Of a stretch of 64,000 nucleotides of DNA, positions 1 through 12,203 are shown piece after piece. Position 1 is the first letter of the stretch. The number at the start of each line of letters is the position of its first letter. The position numbers and the translations under genes are program-made. The notes beneath the pieces were generated by a model. That model did no database searches. It saw only the letters and a program-made list of their open reading frames with translations, and had not been told where the DNA came from. This DNA is from Aptenodytes patagonicus (taxonomy: Eukaryota; Chordata; Aves; Sphenisciformes; Spheniscidae): assembly GCF_965638725.1 (NCBI RefSeq), contig NC_134970.1, forward strand, positions 3,973,001-4,037,000, read 5' to 3'.

Positions 1-1662
1 CGGCTCGGGCATGCCAGTGCAGCCCTTGGTGGGTGGCCTCCTCGCTGTCGACACCTGAGGGGCAACCGCGGGTGAGGGGGAGGCTCTTCCCATCGCCGTG
101 TGCCAAAACCCATCCTCCGCACCGAGCCACGGGGCTCTGGCTCAGCAGCCCTTCCAGCCCACATCCCGCCTGCCCGGGCAGGGAAGCCCCGCTGCACCCT
201 GCCCCGGAGAGGGGGGGACAGGGGCCGTACCGATGGGGTCCCCGCAGGCCTGGCACAGCTCGGCGAAGAGGCTCTCGAAGCAGCCGCGGCAGCAGGGCCG
301 GCCGCTCTTCATCACGTAGCGCTGCCCGCGCAGGGGCACGTCGCACTCCAGGCAGCAGAAGTGCTCCAGGTGCCAGCGCCGGCCCTCCGCTTCGATGCAC
401 TCCTCCATGAAGATCAGCTGGAGGGGGGGAAACAACCCATCCTCTAAGCACCCAGCTAGAAAACCCGTAGCCCGGAGGATGCTTTGCTGTGCCGAGGAGA
501 GAGGAGAAGCCCCCGTGCCTTGGCACGGGCATGGGGCTCTCTGTAAGGCTCAGGAAGGAACCTTTCCTCCTGCCCATCAGCGGCTCTTGCTGCATTTGCA
601 GCCCCCAGCCAAGCACAGGAGCTTTTAACAACAGCAAAAGGGAGGTAAAAGCCTCTCCCCTGCCCGGCACCCACCTGGTCGCAGGAGGCACAGCGGGGTC
701 GGAAGAGCTCGGCGTGGTGCCGGCCGCAGTAGATCCTCCCATCCTGCTGGAAGTAGATGAGGTCCACCAGGGGCTGGTGGCAGAAGTGGCAGGAGAAGCA
801 GGATGGGTGCCAGAACTGGTCCCCCAGCCGGGATGCCGAAATCCCCGGGTCCCCTTTGTTCAGCTTCCTGCCGCACTGCAAGGCAGAGGGACGCGGGGTT
901 TGGGATCAGGCTGGCTTTTGGGGACAGGTTCCCACTGGGGAATGGGTGCTGCCCGGTTCTGGGCGGGGGATGCCTCACCTTCTTGCAGGGACAGCCATGG
1001 CAGGGACCCGGCACGGGACATGCCAGCCCCTGCCCCAGGGCCTCCCGTCTCCGTCGGGCGCTGAACGCCCGTAGCTGCCTCCTCTCCTCCTCTGCGAGGT
1101 CGGGGCAGTACCGCTCCTGCATGGGGAGGCGGAGGTGAGAGGATGCACGGTGGGTGAAGCCCAGGGTGGGCAGCACCCAGCAAATACATGTCTTACATCG
1201 CAGTCCTGAGGAGGCAGCTGCTGCAGGAGGGCTCTGGCGCGGAGCCGGATCCTGTCGGCGGGAGAAGCAGGCTGCGGCGAGCGGGTGCCGAAGCACACCG
1301 GGACCTTGGGATGTCGCATGGGAGAGAGAAACACAAGCAGATTTTAAAATCTGCTTGGGGAATTAAGCTGCCTTGCTTCAGGTTGCTAAAATGCGTGTTT
1401 CATCTCGGGGCTGGGGGTGCTGGGCTGCGGGTACCACCCGTGGATGGCACCTGCAGGGCTGAGGGAGAGCGGGGAGCAGAGGGAGCCCCGCCAGACCCGG
1501 GGTGCTGCCCACCTCAGAGGGAGCGGGGTCCACAGGGGGCTCCAGGTACTCTTCCAGGGCACAGCCGGAGTCACTGTCGGATGAGGCCGGCGGGAGGCCG
1601 GTGGCAGTGCTGCAGGGGGGAGGCTCGTCTCGCTGGGGCCATGCGGGGCTCGGCAGGGACAT
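1..1662 (-). CDS. PRICKLE4: PRICKLE4, PET/LIM-domain protein (partial; 3' part beyond left edge)
   Basis: Spliced minus-strand gene. Coding exons, in order of transcription: 1662-1513 (exon begins at 1665 after a CAG acceptor), 1304-1197, 1116-979, 875-675, 417-231 and 54 to beyond 1; all junctions are GT-AG and phases agree. The protein begins [10 protein letters not shown], then has the prickle signature [11 protein letters not shown] shortened PET domain follows with [18 protein letters not shown], the family's QLPPHD-type segment. LIM1 runs from CPCKKCGRKL to RCASCDQ and contains the hallmark [22 protein letters not shown]2 runs from [16 protein letters not shown] to [11 protein letters not shown]3 starts [17 protein letters not shown] and is cut by the window edge. 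The family acts in planar cell polarity at the cell cortex or in nucleo-cytoplasmic scaffolding; the role of PRICKLE4 itself is poorly known. PRICKLE4 is chosen over PRICKLE1-3 from the short PET domain and its place head-to-head with FRS3. The acceptor just before the start codon implies an upstream non-coding exon. Confidence 0.9.
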
Positions 1663-1665
1663 GAG

Positions 1666-3341
1666 CTGGGGAGAGAGCATCAGAGCTGGTGAGACTCTCG
1701 GCGAGGCGGGGAGCAGGGGTCCATCCCCAGGACACGTATCATCCCACCTGCCTAGCGCCGACCTGTCTCCACGTGGCGGCAGGACGAGCAGCCCGTTGTC
1801 CCGGGGAGGGACCTCGGGGCAGGTCCAGCCGGGATGATGCTCAACGCCACCACGACCTTGAGATCCTCGGCTGAACGCCTGTAGAAGTCCAAGGGCTTTT
1901 AGAGGCTGCTCCTTTCTCTGCAGGGGTTATAAGCAAACCCACACCGAGGACATGGGTGCTCGGCAGGGCAGGGGCTTCGTCTGCCAAGCAGGAGGAGCTG
2001 AAGGGATGGTGATGGGGTGAAACCAAGCAGGGAAGACCCTGGGTGTCCATGCTCAAGCTGGAACAGGTTTTGGGAAACGGCACCGGCCATTCGCTCACCC
2101 ACAGCGGGAGATTTTCCCCGGCTGCCGCCAGCCCTTTGCTGGCACGGCTAATCCCTGGTCTAGTGGCCTGTCCCTGAGCAGGGCAGTGGGAGGAGACTGA
2201 GGTCTAGTCCAATTCAGTGGAAAATAATTTATTCCCCTCAGGCTGCTATTGTTCTGCCCTGAGCGGCTGTTCCTGCCCGGGGCGGCCGGCTCACCCAGCC
2301 GCCACCACCTCGCCCGGCTAATGGTTACGCAGTGGAAACCCATCCGGCCCCGTCCCCTCCTCCCCACGCGGCGCTTTTCACCGCTCGCTTCCTTCCTGCC
2401 TTGGCTTTCCAAAACAAAGGCGAGATGGCGATGCGGTGGCTCCTGGGGCTCCCTGGACGCCGGCCCGGAGCCCGACGCCCTCTGCCCACGCTTCCTGCCC
2501 CGGCATGGGGAGCGAGGGTGGGATGCAGGTGGGATGGAGCTGAGCCGCTGCTCTGGGGGCAAGACCCGGTGCTGCAACCAAACGGCCCCAGGACACCCCT
2601 GGATTCACCCCATGCAGTGCCCACCATGGACTGATCAACTGCTCTGGAAAGTGTTTTATACAGCGAGCAGCTTGGCACGGGCTCAGGTTGAGGGGTGGTA
2701 ACCCCCAGGCCACGCACCTAGGTCTGCCTGCATCACCGCCACCATGAGGACCGGTTCACTCCTCCGCACTGGGGTGGTACTTCTGCAGGTCTGGTTTATC
2801 CCCCCCCCGCCTGTGCTCTCAGGGCCGTCCTGGCCAGCCCCAGCGGCCGCATCCCTACTGCTCCCACTAAACAGCTTCGACACCCCTGGCTCAGCCCCTG
2901 CTCTCACTGTGCTCCCTCCACCACAGCTGCCCCTTCCTATGCAACATCTCGGGGTGCCGGGATGTTGCACCCAAACGTGGCCAGCTTTGGAGCTGGGAGC
3001 GGGTGGGATCAGCCCAGGCAGCTCAGGTTTCCCTGCCATGCACCTGGGTCAATGATTAACGCTGCAGATTGGCTAATCAGCGGAAGAAAACAAAAGGGCT
3101 GCTTGCTCCTTCTTAGGATTTGGGTTCTGCCAGCCCTGGGGTTAGTCCAGACAGACTGCAGGGTTGGTTGCATGGTGCTTTTAAAGCTGTGCTTGGCTCT
3201 AGGACCTCCACAGGGATGAAATCATCTGACCCAACTCTGTATCTGCAGCCCAAAGAGAGCCCTGGCCTTGCTGCTTAGTGAAGGACCACTGTACCGTCAC
3301 TGGTGTTGGGCCAGTAACCAGCCTTGGCTCTACAGCTGTGC
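1666..3341. other. Non-coding DNA upstream of PRICKLE4
   Basis: No exon with conserved protein content and clean splice sites was recognised here on either strand. The stretch is presumably the first intron of PRICKLE4 if its first exon lies near 6.1 kb. The short open frames are GC-driven and resemble no family I know. Confidence 0.4.
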
Positions 3342-3473
3342 AGGATTGCATGTATCCCTGGGGATGCTGAATGGGCAGGAGGATTGCACGTATCCCTGGG
3401 GATGCTGAATGGGCAGGAGGATTGCACGTATCCCTGGGGATGCTGAATGGGCAGGAGGACTGCATGTATCCCT
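3342..3473. repeat. 38-bp tandem repeat, about 3.5 copies
   Basis: Three full 38-bp units start at 3342, 3380 and 3418; a partial fourth starts at 3456. The core reads GTATCCCTGGGGATGCTGAA. The full units differ from each other at only one base (T/C in GCATG/GCACG), which points to a recent local expansion. Confidence 0.9.
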
Positions 3474-3479
3474 GAATGG

Positions 3480-5680
3480 TGACCTCCGTGGGCTCAGCGA
3501 CCGGTCCCAGCTCCGCTGCTGCCTTATTTGGGTAACACATGTCTCTGCTTTTCCTTCCCCACAGGAGGCGGATGGCAGTCCCGGGCTGTGCTTGGCTTAT
3601 TAAGCCTCCAATCTGCATTTGTCTGATCTGTTGGGGCTTTGCTGCAATTAGACCCCCTCCGGATGCTCCGCGGACTCAGCAGAGCCGCTGGTGCCCGCGT
3701 GACCCCAGCCCCATAGCAGGGTGCACAGGGCACCTCGTCCCAGGGCCATCAGCAGGGAGCCCAGTGGGGTGATGCTGGGGGAGAGCGGAGAGGGCAGGGC
3801 TCCTGGCTGCTGTGAATCCATGGGGCTGTGCCCGGTTTGATGTGATTACGCCGGCTGGCAGCCGTCTGGGCTGTAGACAAGTCCCTGTAATTAGCCCTAG
3901 ACGGTGACAGTGGTATACGCCTCCCATGCTAAGGAGCCAGGCAGCCCCAACAGGTCTGTCCCCTCTTCCTTCCTGCCCTCCCTCACCGCCTCCAGGCAGT
4001 CCTGCTATTGCTCTTCCCTGCTGGCCTGCAGAAGGGATACAGGGATGCTCCCTGCCTGCCCTCAAAAACAGGGACAGGAGAGCCTGGACCAGGCATCAGG
4101 GGGAGATGGTAGGAGGGCGCTTTGGGGAGCTGCTCCCCCCTGCTAGTGCAGACCTAAGCACTGGAGGTGTGTCCCCCCAGGAGGGACGTGTGCGGGACCA
4201 GTCGGGCAGGCTGAGTGCCACTGGCTGTCATTTGCCTTTGCTTTAAAAGCCTCTCGTCCTGCCCGTGGGAGCTCCTCCAGACTGGGATTGCTCAGCTCCC
4301 TTGTGCTCTCCGAAGGATGGGCAACATCCCTGCCGTGCTCCCCTGCCCGCTTGCAGCCTTTCGGTGTTAGCACGGCTGCAAATGGCCATCCAGGCTCCAG
4401 TGCCGGTGCTGGCACCGCTGGGCTCGGTGGCCCTGCAGGGCTCCCCTTCCTGCTCCGAGCACGTTTCCCACAGTAGCTACAGCCCTTTGCGAAGCAGTCA
4501 CAGGTCTCTGGGTAAAGAGGCTAAAATTCATGGGAATATTAATCTTATTTGGCTCCCCAGGAGCAGCCCCCATCTCCAGCCGGCTGTGGGAGAGCGTGCG
4601 GGCTCCCAGCCCTCTCCTGCCAAGGTCACACATTAACTTGCAGTGCAGCCACCCTGGCCCATTCGCATTCAGCACAGCCTTCCTGTTCCCGGGTTCCCAG
4701 CACGGCCAGGGGCTGATCTGCATCTCTGCCGCGGCCTTTGGTTTTCTAGTCACCTCTCCATCTTCAAAGACCCACTTTCAAACCCCTCTAGCCTATTTTT
4801 CAGAAGCACCAAACACCCCCCAGCTCCACGACCCTAAGGAAACGCAACAGCTCACCGTCACCAAAAAGACCAGATCCCCCTTTCAAGCGCCCAAAAGCAC
4901 TGGCAGCTTTCAGAGGCATAGCTCTGCGTTCACCGCCTCACCCACAAGATAACCTGTTTTTGCTTGAGCTCCTGTCAACACAGCTGCAATGAAGGTACGT
5001 GGAAATAAAGATGCAGAGCAATAAAGATGCATCTCTTCTGGGGTGAGATAAGCTGAGGTCTGGCAAGGCGAGCCGGAGCAGTTAGTCCTGCAATGCAGCC
5101 CAAGCCAGGCTGGCCGAGCTGGAGCCTGTGTCGCGAAGGAGCCCACGGTGGCTTTTGGACCTGGGATGGCACGAGGTGGAGCAACACTTGGGTGCCGCTG
5201 GCTGGGTACGGCTGTCCTGTGGGCCAGCAGCGTGGAGGGACAGGGTCAGTGCAGCCCCCCAAATGATTTTGCGGGGGGGGGGGGGGTGAGGGGGTGGGGC
5301 ACGTCTCAGCATCCTGCTCTGCCATATGGCACCATGTCCTCCACGTCACCGGAGAGGACCGTGGCCGACGCCGTGGCCTGTTTGCAGCACTCACACATTC
5401 CCCCCGTGAGCAAAGGGCTTTTCTTAGTGTGCTTTCCCCCACGCTGAGAGCGCAGGCGCAGCCGGCTGCCCCGGCTCGGCGGGGAGCAGTAACCCATTAA
5501 CCTGCCGTAACTCAGCCATTCGTACATCTGCGGGTACGAACCGAGACCTGCCACCCCACCTCTCCCCCGCGGCCATCGGATTTCATCCCGGCACGTCGGT
5601 GTGTGACGGGGCCCAGCCGCCTCCAGTGGAAAGCTCCATCACCAACCCTGAAACACCCCATTCCCGCCTAAAGCCTGGGC
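3480..5680. other. Non-coding DNA between PRICKLE4 and FRS3
   Basis: No gene seen. The only local structure noted is a G homopolymer (about 14 bases) near 5273-5286. Confidence 0.35.
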
Positions 5681-5689
5681 GGAGGGGGG

Positions 5690-6230
5690 ATGGCGGAGCC
5701 AACACCCCTTCCTAGAGACCCTCCTCGGCCGAGGGAGCCGGGCAGCCCTGCCAGCCCCGTGCACCTGCCCGCTCCGGAGACGGCCGCACAGCCCGGGATG
5801 GCAGAGTCTGGCACGATGGAGCAGACGTCGCCTCCTGCTCTCCGAGGACATTTTCCCGAAAACAAAGACTGCGGGGGCAGCGATACCATTCTGCTCCCCC
5901 CATTTATTTCTCCCAGAGAAGAACACCCAAACAACCCACCCTCTGCCCTCGTTCACCTCCCCTTCCCCTTGCAACAATTCCCGGACGGGGACTCTCCGGT
6001 GTCCCCCCGGCTCCCAAGCTGCTCCTCCTCCAGCTCAGCACGTAGCTCAGAGAACCGACCCCGGGAAACCTTTCCAGCCTCACCTACCTGCCCTTTCCCC
6101 GCGCTCCGGTACCCGGGCTCCGCCGCTCCGGGCTCCGCCGGCCGCTCCAGCCCTGCTCCGGCCGCCGCCGTCCCGCCCTGCTCCGGAGGAGGCGAGGGAA
6201 TGGAGGTTGAGCAGGGAAAACTTTGCAAAG
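5690..6230 (-). promoter_or_regulatory. GC-rich island with possible PRICKLE4 non-coding first exon
   Basis: The densest CpG part is about 6095-6190. Read on the minus strand it is followed by a strong donor, CAG|GTAGGTGAG, whose exon edge is at 6088. That would place a minus-strand non-coding exon at about 6088-6200, able to splice to the acceptor just right of 1665. This is inference: no transcript evidence is available, and the exon carries no coding signal to test it. The island is separate from the FRS3 island at 8.9 kb. Confidence 0.35.
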
Positions 6231-6268
6231 CGAAAGGAAAACATCCAAGCTCGGTCAGGGAAACAATT

Positions 6269-6313
6269 TTTTTTTTTTTCCTCTCTCTCTCTCTCTTTTT
6301 TTTTTTTTTTAAT
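6269..6313. repeat. Pyrimidine tract (T-run, CT repeat, T-run)
   Basis: A run of T, then a short (CT)n stretch, then a second T-run of about 15. It is simple sequence, and may be the tail of an old retroposon or plain slippage. Confidence 0.8.
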
Positions 6314-6639
6314 CTGCCTGCCCAGGAAACTGGATCTGTGTCAGCCGGGGTCCTAATTACAGGCTTTTTAGCCTAAACCTACAGAGACAGCCAATGGCAG
6401 GGAATCACAGCGGCAGGCAGGGAGGGGAAGAGCAAAGGATGGCGGAGGGGAGGGTGTACATTAACCCTACAGGGGAAAGAGCTCTAGATGACATCTGTTT
6501 TTCTCGCTACCTCTCATTTTCCGAGCGTCCGCGCCCTTCCCTCCATCTGCGGCTCAGTTCACCCCGGGTTGCCGTTTTGATGACTTTTATGATCCGCGCG
6601 GTGATTTATTTTCCTACCTAGATCAGAAAGAGTTGAAGC

Positions 6640-6765
6640 TTCATGAAAGAGGGGAACTGTCATTACACCCCAATTTAGAGGTGGAGAAACTTTGGCTGGG
6701 CTCTCACAAAGGAGTTAGCCAGAGGCAAGTCAGGATGTCCTAGTTTTCGCAAGCCCTGAACACCT
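6640..6765. repeat. Possible ancient MIR/core-SINE-like remnant
   Basis: The segment with AGAGGTGGAGAAACT, then GGAGTTAGCCAGAGGCAAGTCAGGA, loosely follows the tail of MIR-type SINEs (GAGGAAACTGAGGC ... AAGTCAGTGGCAGAG). Similarity was judged by eye only and the fragment is very degraded. Confidence 0.25.
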
Positions 6766-6769
6766 GACG

Positions 6770-8430
6770 AGTCTCCCAAAAGCCATTTAGACCGGCTTCG
6801 GCTGCAGCAATTGCACTCGGGCAAGAGTCAGGGTAAGATTTATCAGTCTCTGACGCAAGGCAGAGCGTCTTTGTTGTAGTTCTGTGTATTTCTCACATGC
6901 CATAAGATTTTCCTGCCTGCTGATGTGACTTTGGGGATGGGCACAGGCACAGCATCCCCCAAAAACCCATGTCTGCAGGGACCGGACCAGACCTCTGCCA
7001 CCCGCGTGGTCCGAGCACCTCGCTGCCCAGGAGCTGCGTCTTGTTTCGGGGCTCCGAGGGGTGCAGGCGGCTCGTAGGTCCCTGGGACCAGGGTCAGGAC
7101 TGCAGCCTAAATCTGTAAAGTGACGGTAATTTGTCAGAGCGGCCAGGCTCCACGGCAAGCCGCTGGCACTGCTGAGACAGGCCGTGCAGGGCGGTGTTGG
7201 TGCCCGGGTTATTGCACTGCTCACTGGTGGTTTATAGCTCTGCAAAATCACCTGGGCAGGGAAAGAAGCAGGAGGAAAAGGAGAAGGGGCAGGCGAGCAC
7301 CTCTGCAGGCTGCCGCTCTCCGCTTCCCCGCAGAGGGGTCCCATCGGGGCTGTCGAACCAGTGCTGCAATTCCCCAGGGACCCTTTAAGGTCCCAGATCT
7401 GCGCCGGGGAAGTTAATCCGCTGTTTGGCTTTGGTGGGAGGTTGGTCTCCGCAGCTGTATCTTGACCCGTTTGCTGCTATGGACTTTGTACCGCCGGGTG
7501 GTGGTGGGCCCCCCCCCTCCTCCCCGCTGCCAGCTCCCAGCCCGAGCTGCGAAGCGGCTGCTGCCTGCACTCCCCACGCTTCACCGTCCCTCTGCACGGC
7601 GGAGAGATTAATGGGCAAAGTCCTCGTTAGGAGACCAGCTGGGTACAGGGACTCAGACTCGACAGATGGGTCACTTGGGGCTTTCCTAGGTGGGACCAGC
7701 CGCCGCTCCACCGAAGCCACCGCCCTGGAAATGCCACGAGGTCCCCCACGGGTGCCGGGCGAGCGTGCGCGTGTGACAGGCAGGACGCTGGCCCGTCGGG
7801 CTTCCCTGCTGCCAAAACACCTCGGAGCAACCGGTGCGTGGCCAGCAGCGTCCTCGTGGAAAGGGCAGGGCTGCAGCCACACGCCTCGGCGCCGGAGCAG
7901 AGCGGGAGCGCTCACGTGTCATGGCCGAGGAGCCGGCAGCCCCCACCGCCCCTCCGAAGCCGTGGCTGATGTCCGACAGCTCCGCGCCGTAACAGCGCAG
8001 GTGGGATTGTAATTGCAGAGCGATTGCAATTGTAAAAATTTCGAGTGTAAACATGACAATTGTAAAATCTGCAGCCCAGCCTAACTCTCCTCGTGGCCCC
8101 CCTGTTGTCCTGCGTGCAGGGCAGCCCCCTCGCGCGTGCCCTGAACCCTCCCGGAGACCCCGCACATTCCCGGCCGGGAAGCCGTGCCTCCTCCGAGGCC
8201 AAATGCCGGCCGCGGGCATTATTATTTAGCACATCACATCAGGAGTGCCGGGGCTGAGTCGGGACCCCGTGCAGCCCGACCGCGAGCGGTCGAGCACCCA
8301 TCGAGGCGGTCTGGGGGTGCAGCCGCCTGTGGGACCCCAGCACCCGGCTGCCATGACTGTGCTGCTTTAGTGCTCTGATACTGGTGGAACTGGGGCGGGT
8401 GGTGCGCAGGGATGCTGTGAATGGGGGCGG
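6770..8430. other. Non-coding DNA between PRICKLE4 and FRS3, with a short AT-rich motif cluster
   Basis: No gene recognised. Around 8007-8065 an AT-rich patch inside GC-rich DNA carries two copies of CAATTGTAAAA-type sequence and a GTAAACA forkhead-like site. This could be a small regulatory element (inference). Confidence 0.3.
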
Positions 8431-8436
8431 CTGGGT

Positions 8437-8880
8437 GCAGCGCGCACCCCCCAGCACCCCGTCCTGACCCAGAACCCCCTGATCCTCCTCCACTGCCCCC
8501 CCCAGAGCATCCCCCCACCCCAGACCCCCCAAATCCCCCTCCACTGACCCCCCAGCACCCCCTGCTGCCCCAGACCCCCCAATCCCCCTCCACTGACCCG
8601 TCCTAGACTACCCCCCCGCCCCAGACCCCCCCAAATCTCCCCCTAACCCCCCAGCACCCTCTCCTGCCCCAGACCCCCCCGATCCTCCTCCACTGCCCCC
8701 CCCAGAGCATCCACCCACCCCAGACCCCCCAGATCCCCCTCCACTGACCCCCCTAGACCACCCCCCGCCCCAGACCCCCCCAAATCCCCCCCTAACCCCC
8801 CAGCACCCCCCTCCTGCCTCAGACCCTCCCAATCCCCTACTGCCCCAGGACCCCCGTCCCCAGCCCCCTCGCTGCCCCCC
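8437..8880. repeat. C-rich (G-rich on minus strand) composite minisatellite
   Basis: Degenerate units of about 40-50 bp built from CCCCAGACCCCCC, AATCCCCCTCCACTGAC and CCCCCAGCACCCC. The block GATCCTCCTCCACTGCC recurs at 8481 and 8681, exactly 200 bp apart, so there is higher-order structure. The minus strand has many closely spaced G4-G6 runs and could form G-quadruplexes. It abuts the CpG island of FRS3. Confidence 0.85.
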
Positions 8881-8889
8881 AAGACCTCC

Positions 8890-9340
8890 TAGCACATCGT
8901 CTTGCCCCCCCCCCTCCCCGGACCCCTGCCCTGGCCCCGCCCTTCGCCACGCCCCAACCTGGCCCCGCCCCCGCGGCCCTGGCGCCGCGGCCCTGGCGCG
9001 CCCCCTGGCGGCCGCGCTCCTGCCTGGCCGGGTCCTCCCAGCCCGAGACGCTCTAGGCGGCGGCCGGCGGACTCGCTGCTCCCGGCGGGCCCGGCGCGGG
9101 CTGGGGGGACGCGGCGCTGGCGGGGCCCGACCCGCACCCGGTCCCCGAGCCCGAGCCCGGACCCGGCGGGCCGGGCAGGGGACGGGCCGGGCCGGGGGCC
9201 GGCCGGCAGCGGGGGCCTGGGCCTCAGCTCCCGGACGGCGGAGCCGGGCAGCGCCTCAGGTACCGACCCGCGCCCGGGCCTTCCCTCGGCACCGGCACCG
9301 CGCCTCGGCCCGGGGCCGCCCGCATTGCCCCCTGCCTCCC
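8890..9340 (+). promoter_or_regulatory. CpG island, putative FRS3 promoter and non-coding first exon
   Basis: A very GC- and CpG-rich block runs from CCCCGCCCTTCGCCACG to about 9340. A good donor, GCGCCTCAG|GTACC, ends a possible first exon at 9259. It is the only strong CpG island upstream of the FRS3 translation-start exon (12,181), so a non-coding first exon here spliced to 12,181 is the simplest model. The transcription start cannot be placed from sequence alone. Confidence 0.6.
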
Positions 9341-9344
9341 TTCC

Positions 9345-12180
9345 GCCCCCTTGCCTCCCTGTCCCCCCTCCCCGTTCCAGTCGTGTCCCCCGGTGTCCCC
9401 TCGCACCCCCTCCGCACTCCCTAGCCGCCCCTTTGCACCCCCTTCCCCGTTACCCCCCCCCCCCCCCCCCCCCGGGACTCGCCGCCTCCTCATGCCCCCC
9501 CCGTCCCCACAGGCTGTGCAGGCCCCTTCCTCCTCCCTCCAGCCCCTTCCTCCTCCCTCCAGCCCCTTCTCCTTGCCAGCGGCCCCTCTTGGTGCCCCCC
9601 TGCAGCCCCTCTCCTCCCCCCACCCCCCCACCCCGTGCTGGTGGGGGGCGGGGGGGCCGTTGCTGCGTGTCACGGGTGGGTTGGTGTGGGGCCATGTGTG
9701 TTTCCGCGCGAGGTATCCGCGTGCCCCTGTGCAGGGCCGTGCACCCGGTGGGTGCCGGGGTGCCCTGGTCCTTTGGGATTCGGTGGACCCTCTTCTGCAG
9801 TGCCAGGTTTAGGAGAATCACTTGGAGGAGCGCGGAGGCATGAAGGGTACGGACAGAGCCTCTGTGGGAGCAGAGGGTTTGGGAGGAGAGCGAACGACCC
9901 GGCTGCGAGAGCGGGAGAGGTGAGCTGTGGTCTGGAGGCTGGGCCAAGGAGGGCTGCGAAGGCTTTGAGGAGGATTTAGGTTTGGGTCCTGGGAGGTGGG
10001 GAGGCTGGAGGGGAGGCTGGGGCTGCTGGTCTTAGGAGGCACGTGCTCTTGCTCGCAGGGCAGCGTATCGTACTGTTAGAGTGTTTGGTTCAACTAGTTA
10101 AGGCTATGAACTCGCAAACAGCCGTCGGAAAGGTGGTGTCGAAAGCGCCGAGCAAGAGACGGGAGTCTTGAGAGTCTCAGTGTCTGCGTGAAAGGGATGC
10201 TGCTAAAATATTGAAGGGCGAGGAGTAGCGGGAAGCGCCAAGGCAGTGTTCAGGGATCTCGCAATGTTTTTTCTCTCGTTTGTTCAGTTGTGACCATAAT
10301 AACTGTTCAGGATAGGCGACAGCACTCCAACCTAACCTCCTCGCAGGTTAGACGGACGCGGGTGGAGGGAGCACCAGGGGGAGAGAGGAATAAAGAAGAA
10401 AGAGGGGGCAAAGGTAACGTGTTCTACAAGGTTTTTTTTTTTTACTGAGGGAATTGATGAGATGGGAGTGGGAGAGCAGAGACAGTAGAGGACAAGGCCC
10501 CTAGTGACCAGATTAGATGAAGCAGAGAGGGATCTGTTGCTAAATTATTGATCAAAGCCTGTAAGGTCAGCGGGGAGTAAATCCATACTGAGTCTAGAAA
10601 AACAAATAGGATGGCTTGAGCAGGATGCGGTGTTGAACAGGGAGCGTGTGGTGTTATTACTGTTAGGGGTGACAGGTATGTGCAAGAGGGCAGGTGGCAG
10701 CCGGCTTGATTTGTGCCCGAGCTCCTCCAGCTTGCTCAAAAGGAAGCGTTCCTCTTCTGGGGGACTTTGCAGGGTTAGGACGTGGTGGGGAGTTCTTCAG
10801 GGGCCAAAGCTAAGGCGTGGGCTTGCAGTGGAAGGTAATTTAGGTTCTGTTTTGATGTAAAAAATGAAATGGCACCCCTTGGTCAGCTCACTGCCGGCTC
10901 TTCCCCCTCCCTCCGCACCGCTCTGCGCTGCGGGGGAGCCTGAGGGCAGCTGTGCAACGTGGTTTTGCACGGAGGTGCAACTCTGTGATTCATTGTTTAA
11001 TTTGGAGCGACTGGTGAGGCAGATTCTGGCATGGTAGAGCGCGAGGTTTCCAATAGCCTTTTCATTTTATTTACTGCTCTCGTGCCAGGCTGGTTATCCA
11101 TATGGCTTTATTCTCTCACGCCTCAGATGGAGAGATCGTTAGCTGTTCTCGCCAAATAAAACATGGCACCTTCTCGTGTTATCTGCTGCTGAATCCCCTG
11201 CCCTAGAGTGGATGTGGAGTCCTTTAAGTTGGCATCAAAGATAGCAGTATTTCTCACTGCTAGTGCATGCACCTCCTGCCTGCTTGATACTTGCGCTTGC
11301 TGACTGATGTCAAATAGCAGAGCTTTTATGTTTTCCGGCATTTGTTACTTTTCATAGTCCACAGTAGAGCACCTGTTGTGTTCACGTGCTTTTAGGGCTG
11401 CTGGTTCTCTGACCCTTAAGGACCTTCCACCGAGTGAAGGTGTCTTCACATTCCTAAGCAGCAGATGCGTGTGATTCCTCATACCCTCACCGCTCTCAGC
11501 CATTCAGTGTTACTGTTGTGTTTTATTTGCACTACAGTAGCTCTGATAAACCCCACTCCTGTGTAGGATCCCAAGGCCAAGAAGTAAAATATCTCCTATT
11601 TTTAGTTTGTTTTTTTTTTTTAGCTGTAGACTGTATATTTTTTCAGAAATTACAGGAGTGGTCTGTGCAAAATTATTTTCTATATTCTTATAAATGCAGG
11701 AAGTTAGTTAAAAAAAAAAAAAAGCACCTGCCTTCCTTGTGATATTTGAAGGGAACTTCAGTCACAACCCCCACCCCACCCCCTGCTTTTTAATCTTCTC
11801 GGGGGGTTTTAATTCGTTTAATTGTATTCTCCTTGTCAGGTGGAAGATGGGACAGTTTCCCTTGTGTTTTAGGTGACTCTGACACCTGGTTACCATGAAG
11901 TCCCGAAGGAGATAGAGGGACAGTGGTGGGAATTTCTTCTCACTCCTCCAAAAAAATCCAACAATTGCCTAATGGTAAGAAAGCTGTTATTTTTAATTAG
12001 CCTTATATTGTATGGCGTCCGTTAATCGAGGAACACATTGAAGAGTTTGAGATCCAAACCCACTGGGCCACGTGCAGGGGGATCGAGAAGGAGAGAGGCT
12101 GTAAATGCTGAGTGTTTGGAGAGGGTGGGAGGAGTTGGTTCGAAAACATGATTGTCCTCTGTTTTGCGCCCTCTCCCCAG
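9345..12180 (+). other. FRS3 presumed intron 1
   Basis: Non-coding. It starts with C-rich simple sequence (C homopolymer near 9457-9473; a duplicated CCCCTTCCTCCTCCCTCCAG near 9523-9565), then becomes AT-richer. It ends in a good acceptor, CCCTCTCCCCAG, at 12180. No other gene seen. Confidence 0.5.
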
Positions 12181-12203
12181 GGATTACCTCTTATGCTGAC
12201 GTC

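Noticed and set aside
3342-3473. CRISPR-like direct repeats
   Set aside because: Units are contiguous with no spacers and the genome is vertebrate; it is a plain tandem repeat.
8902-9843. 313-codon Pro/Arg-rich plus-strand ORF
   Set aside because: Lies in the FRS3 CpG island and a C-rich tract; composition-driven, crosses the likely donor at 9259 and has no homology I recognise.
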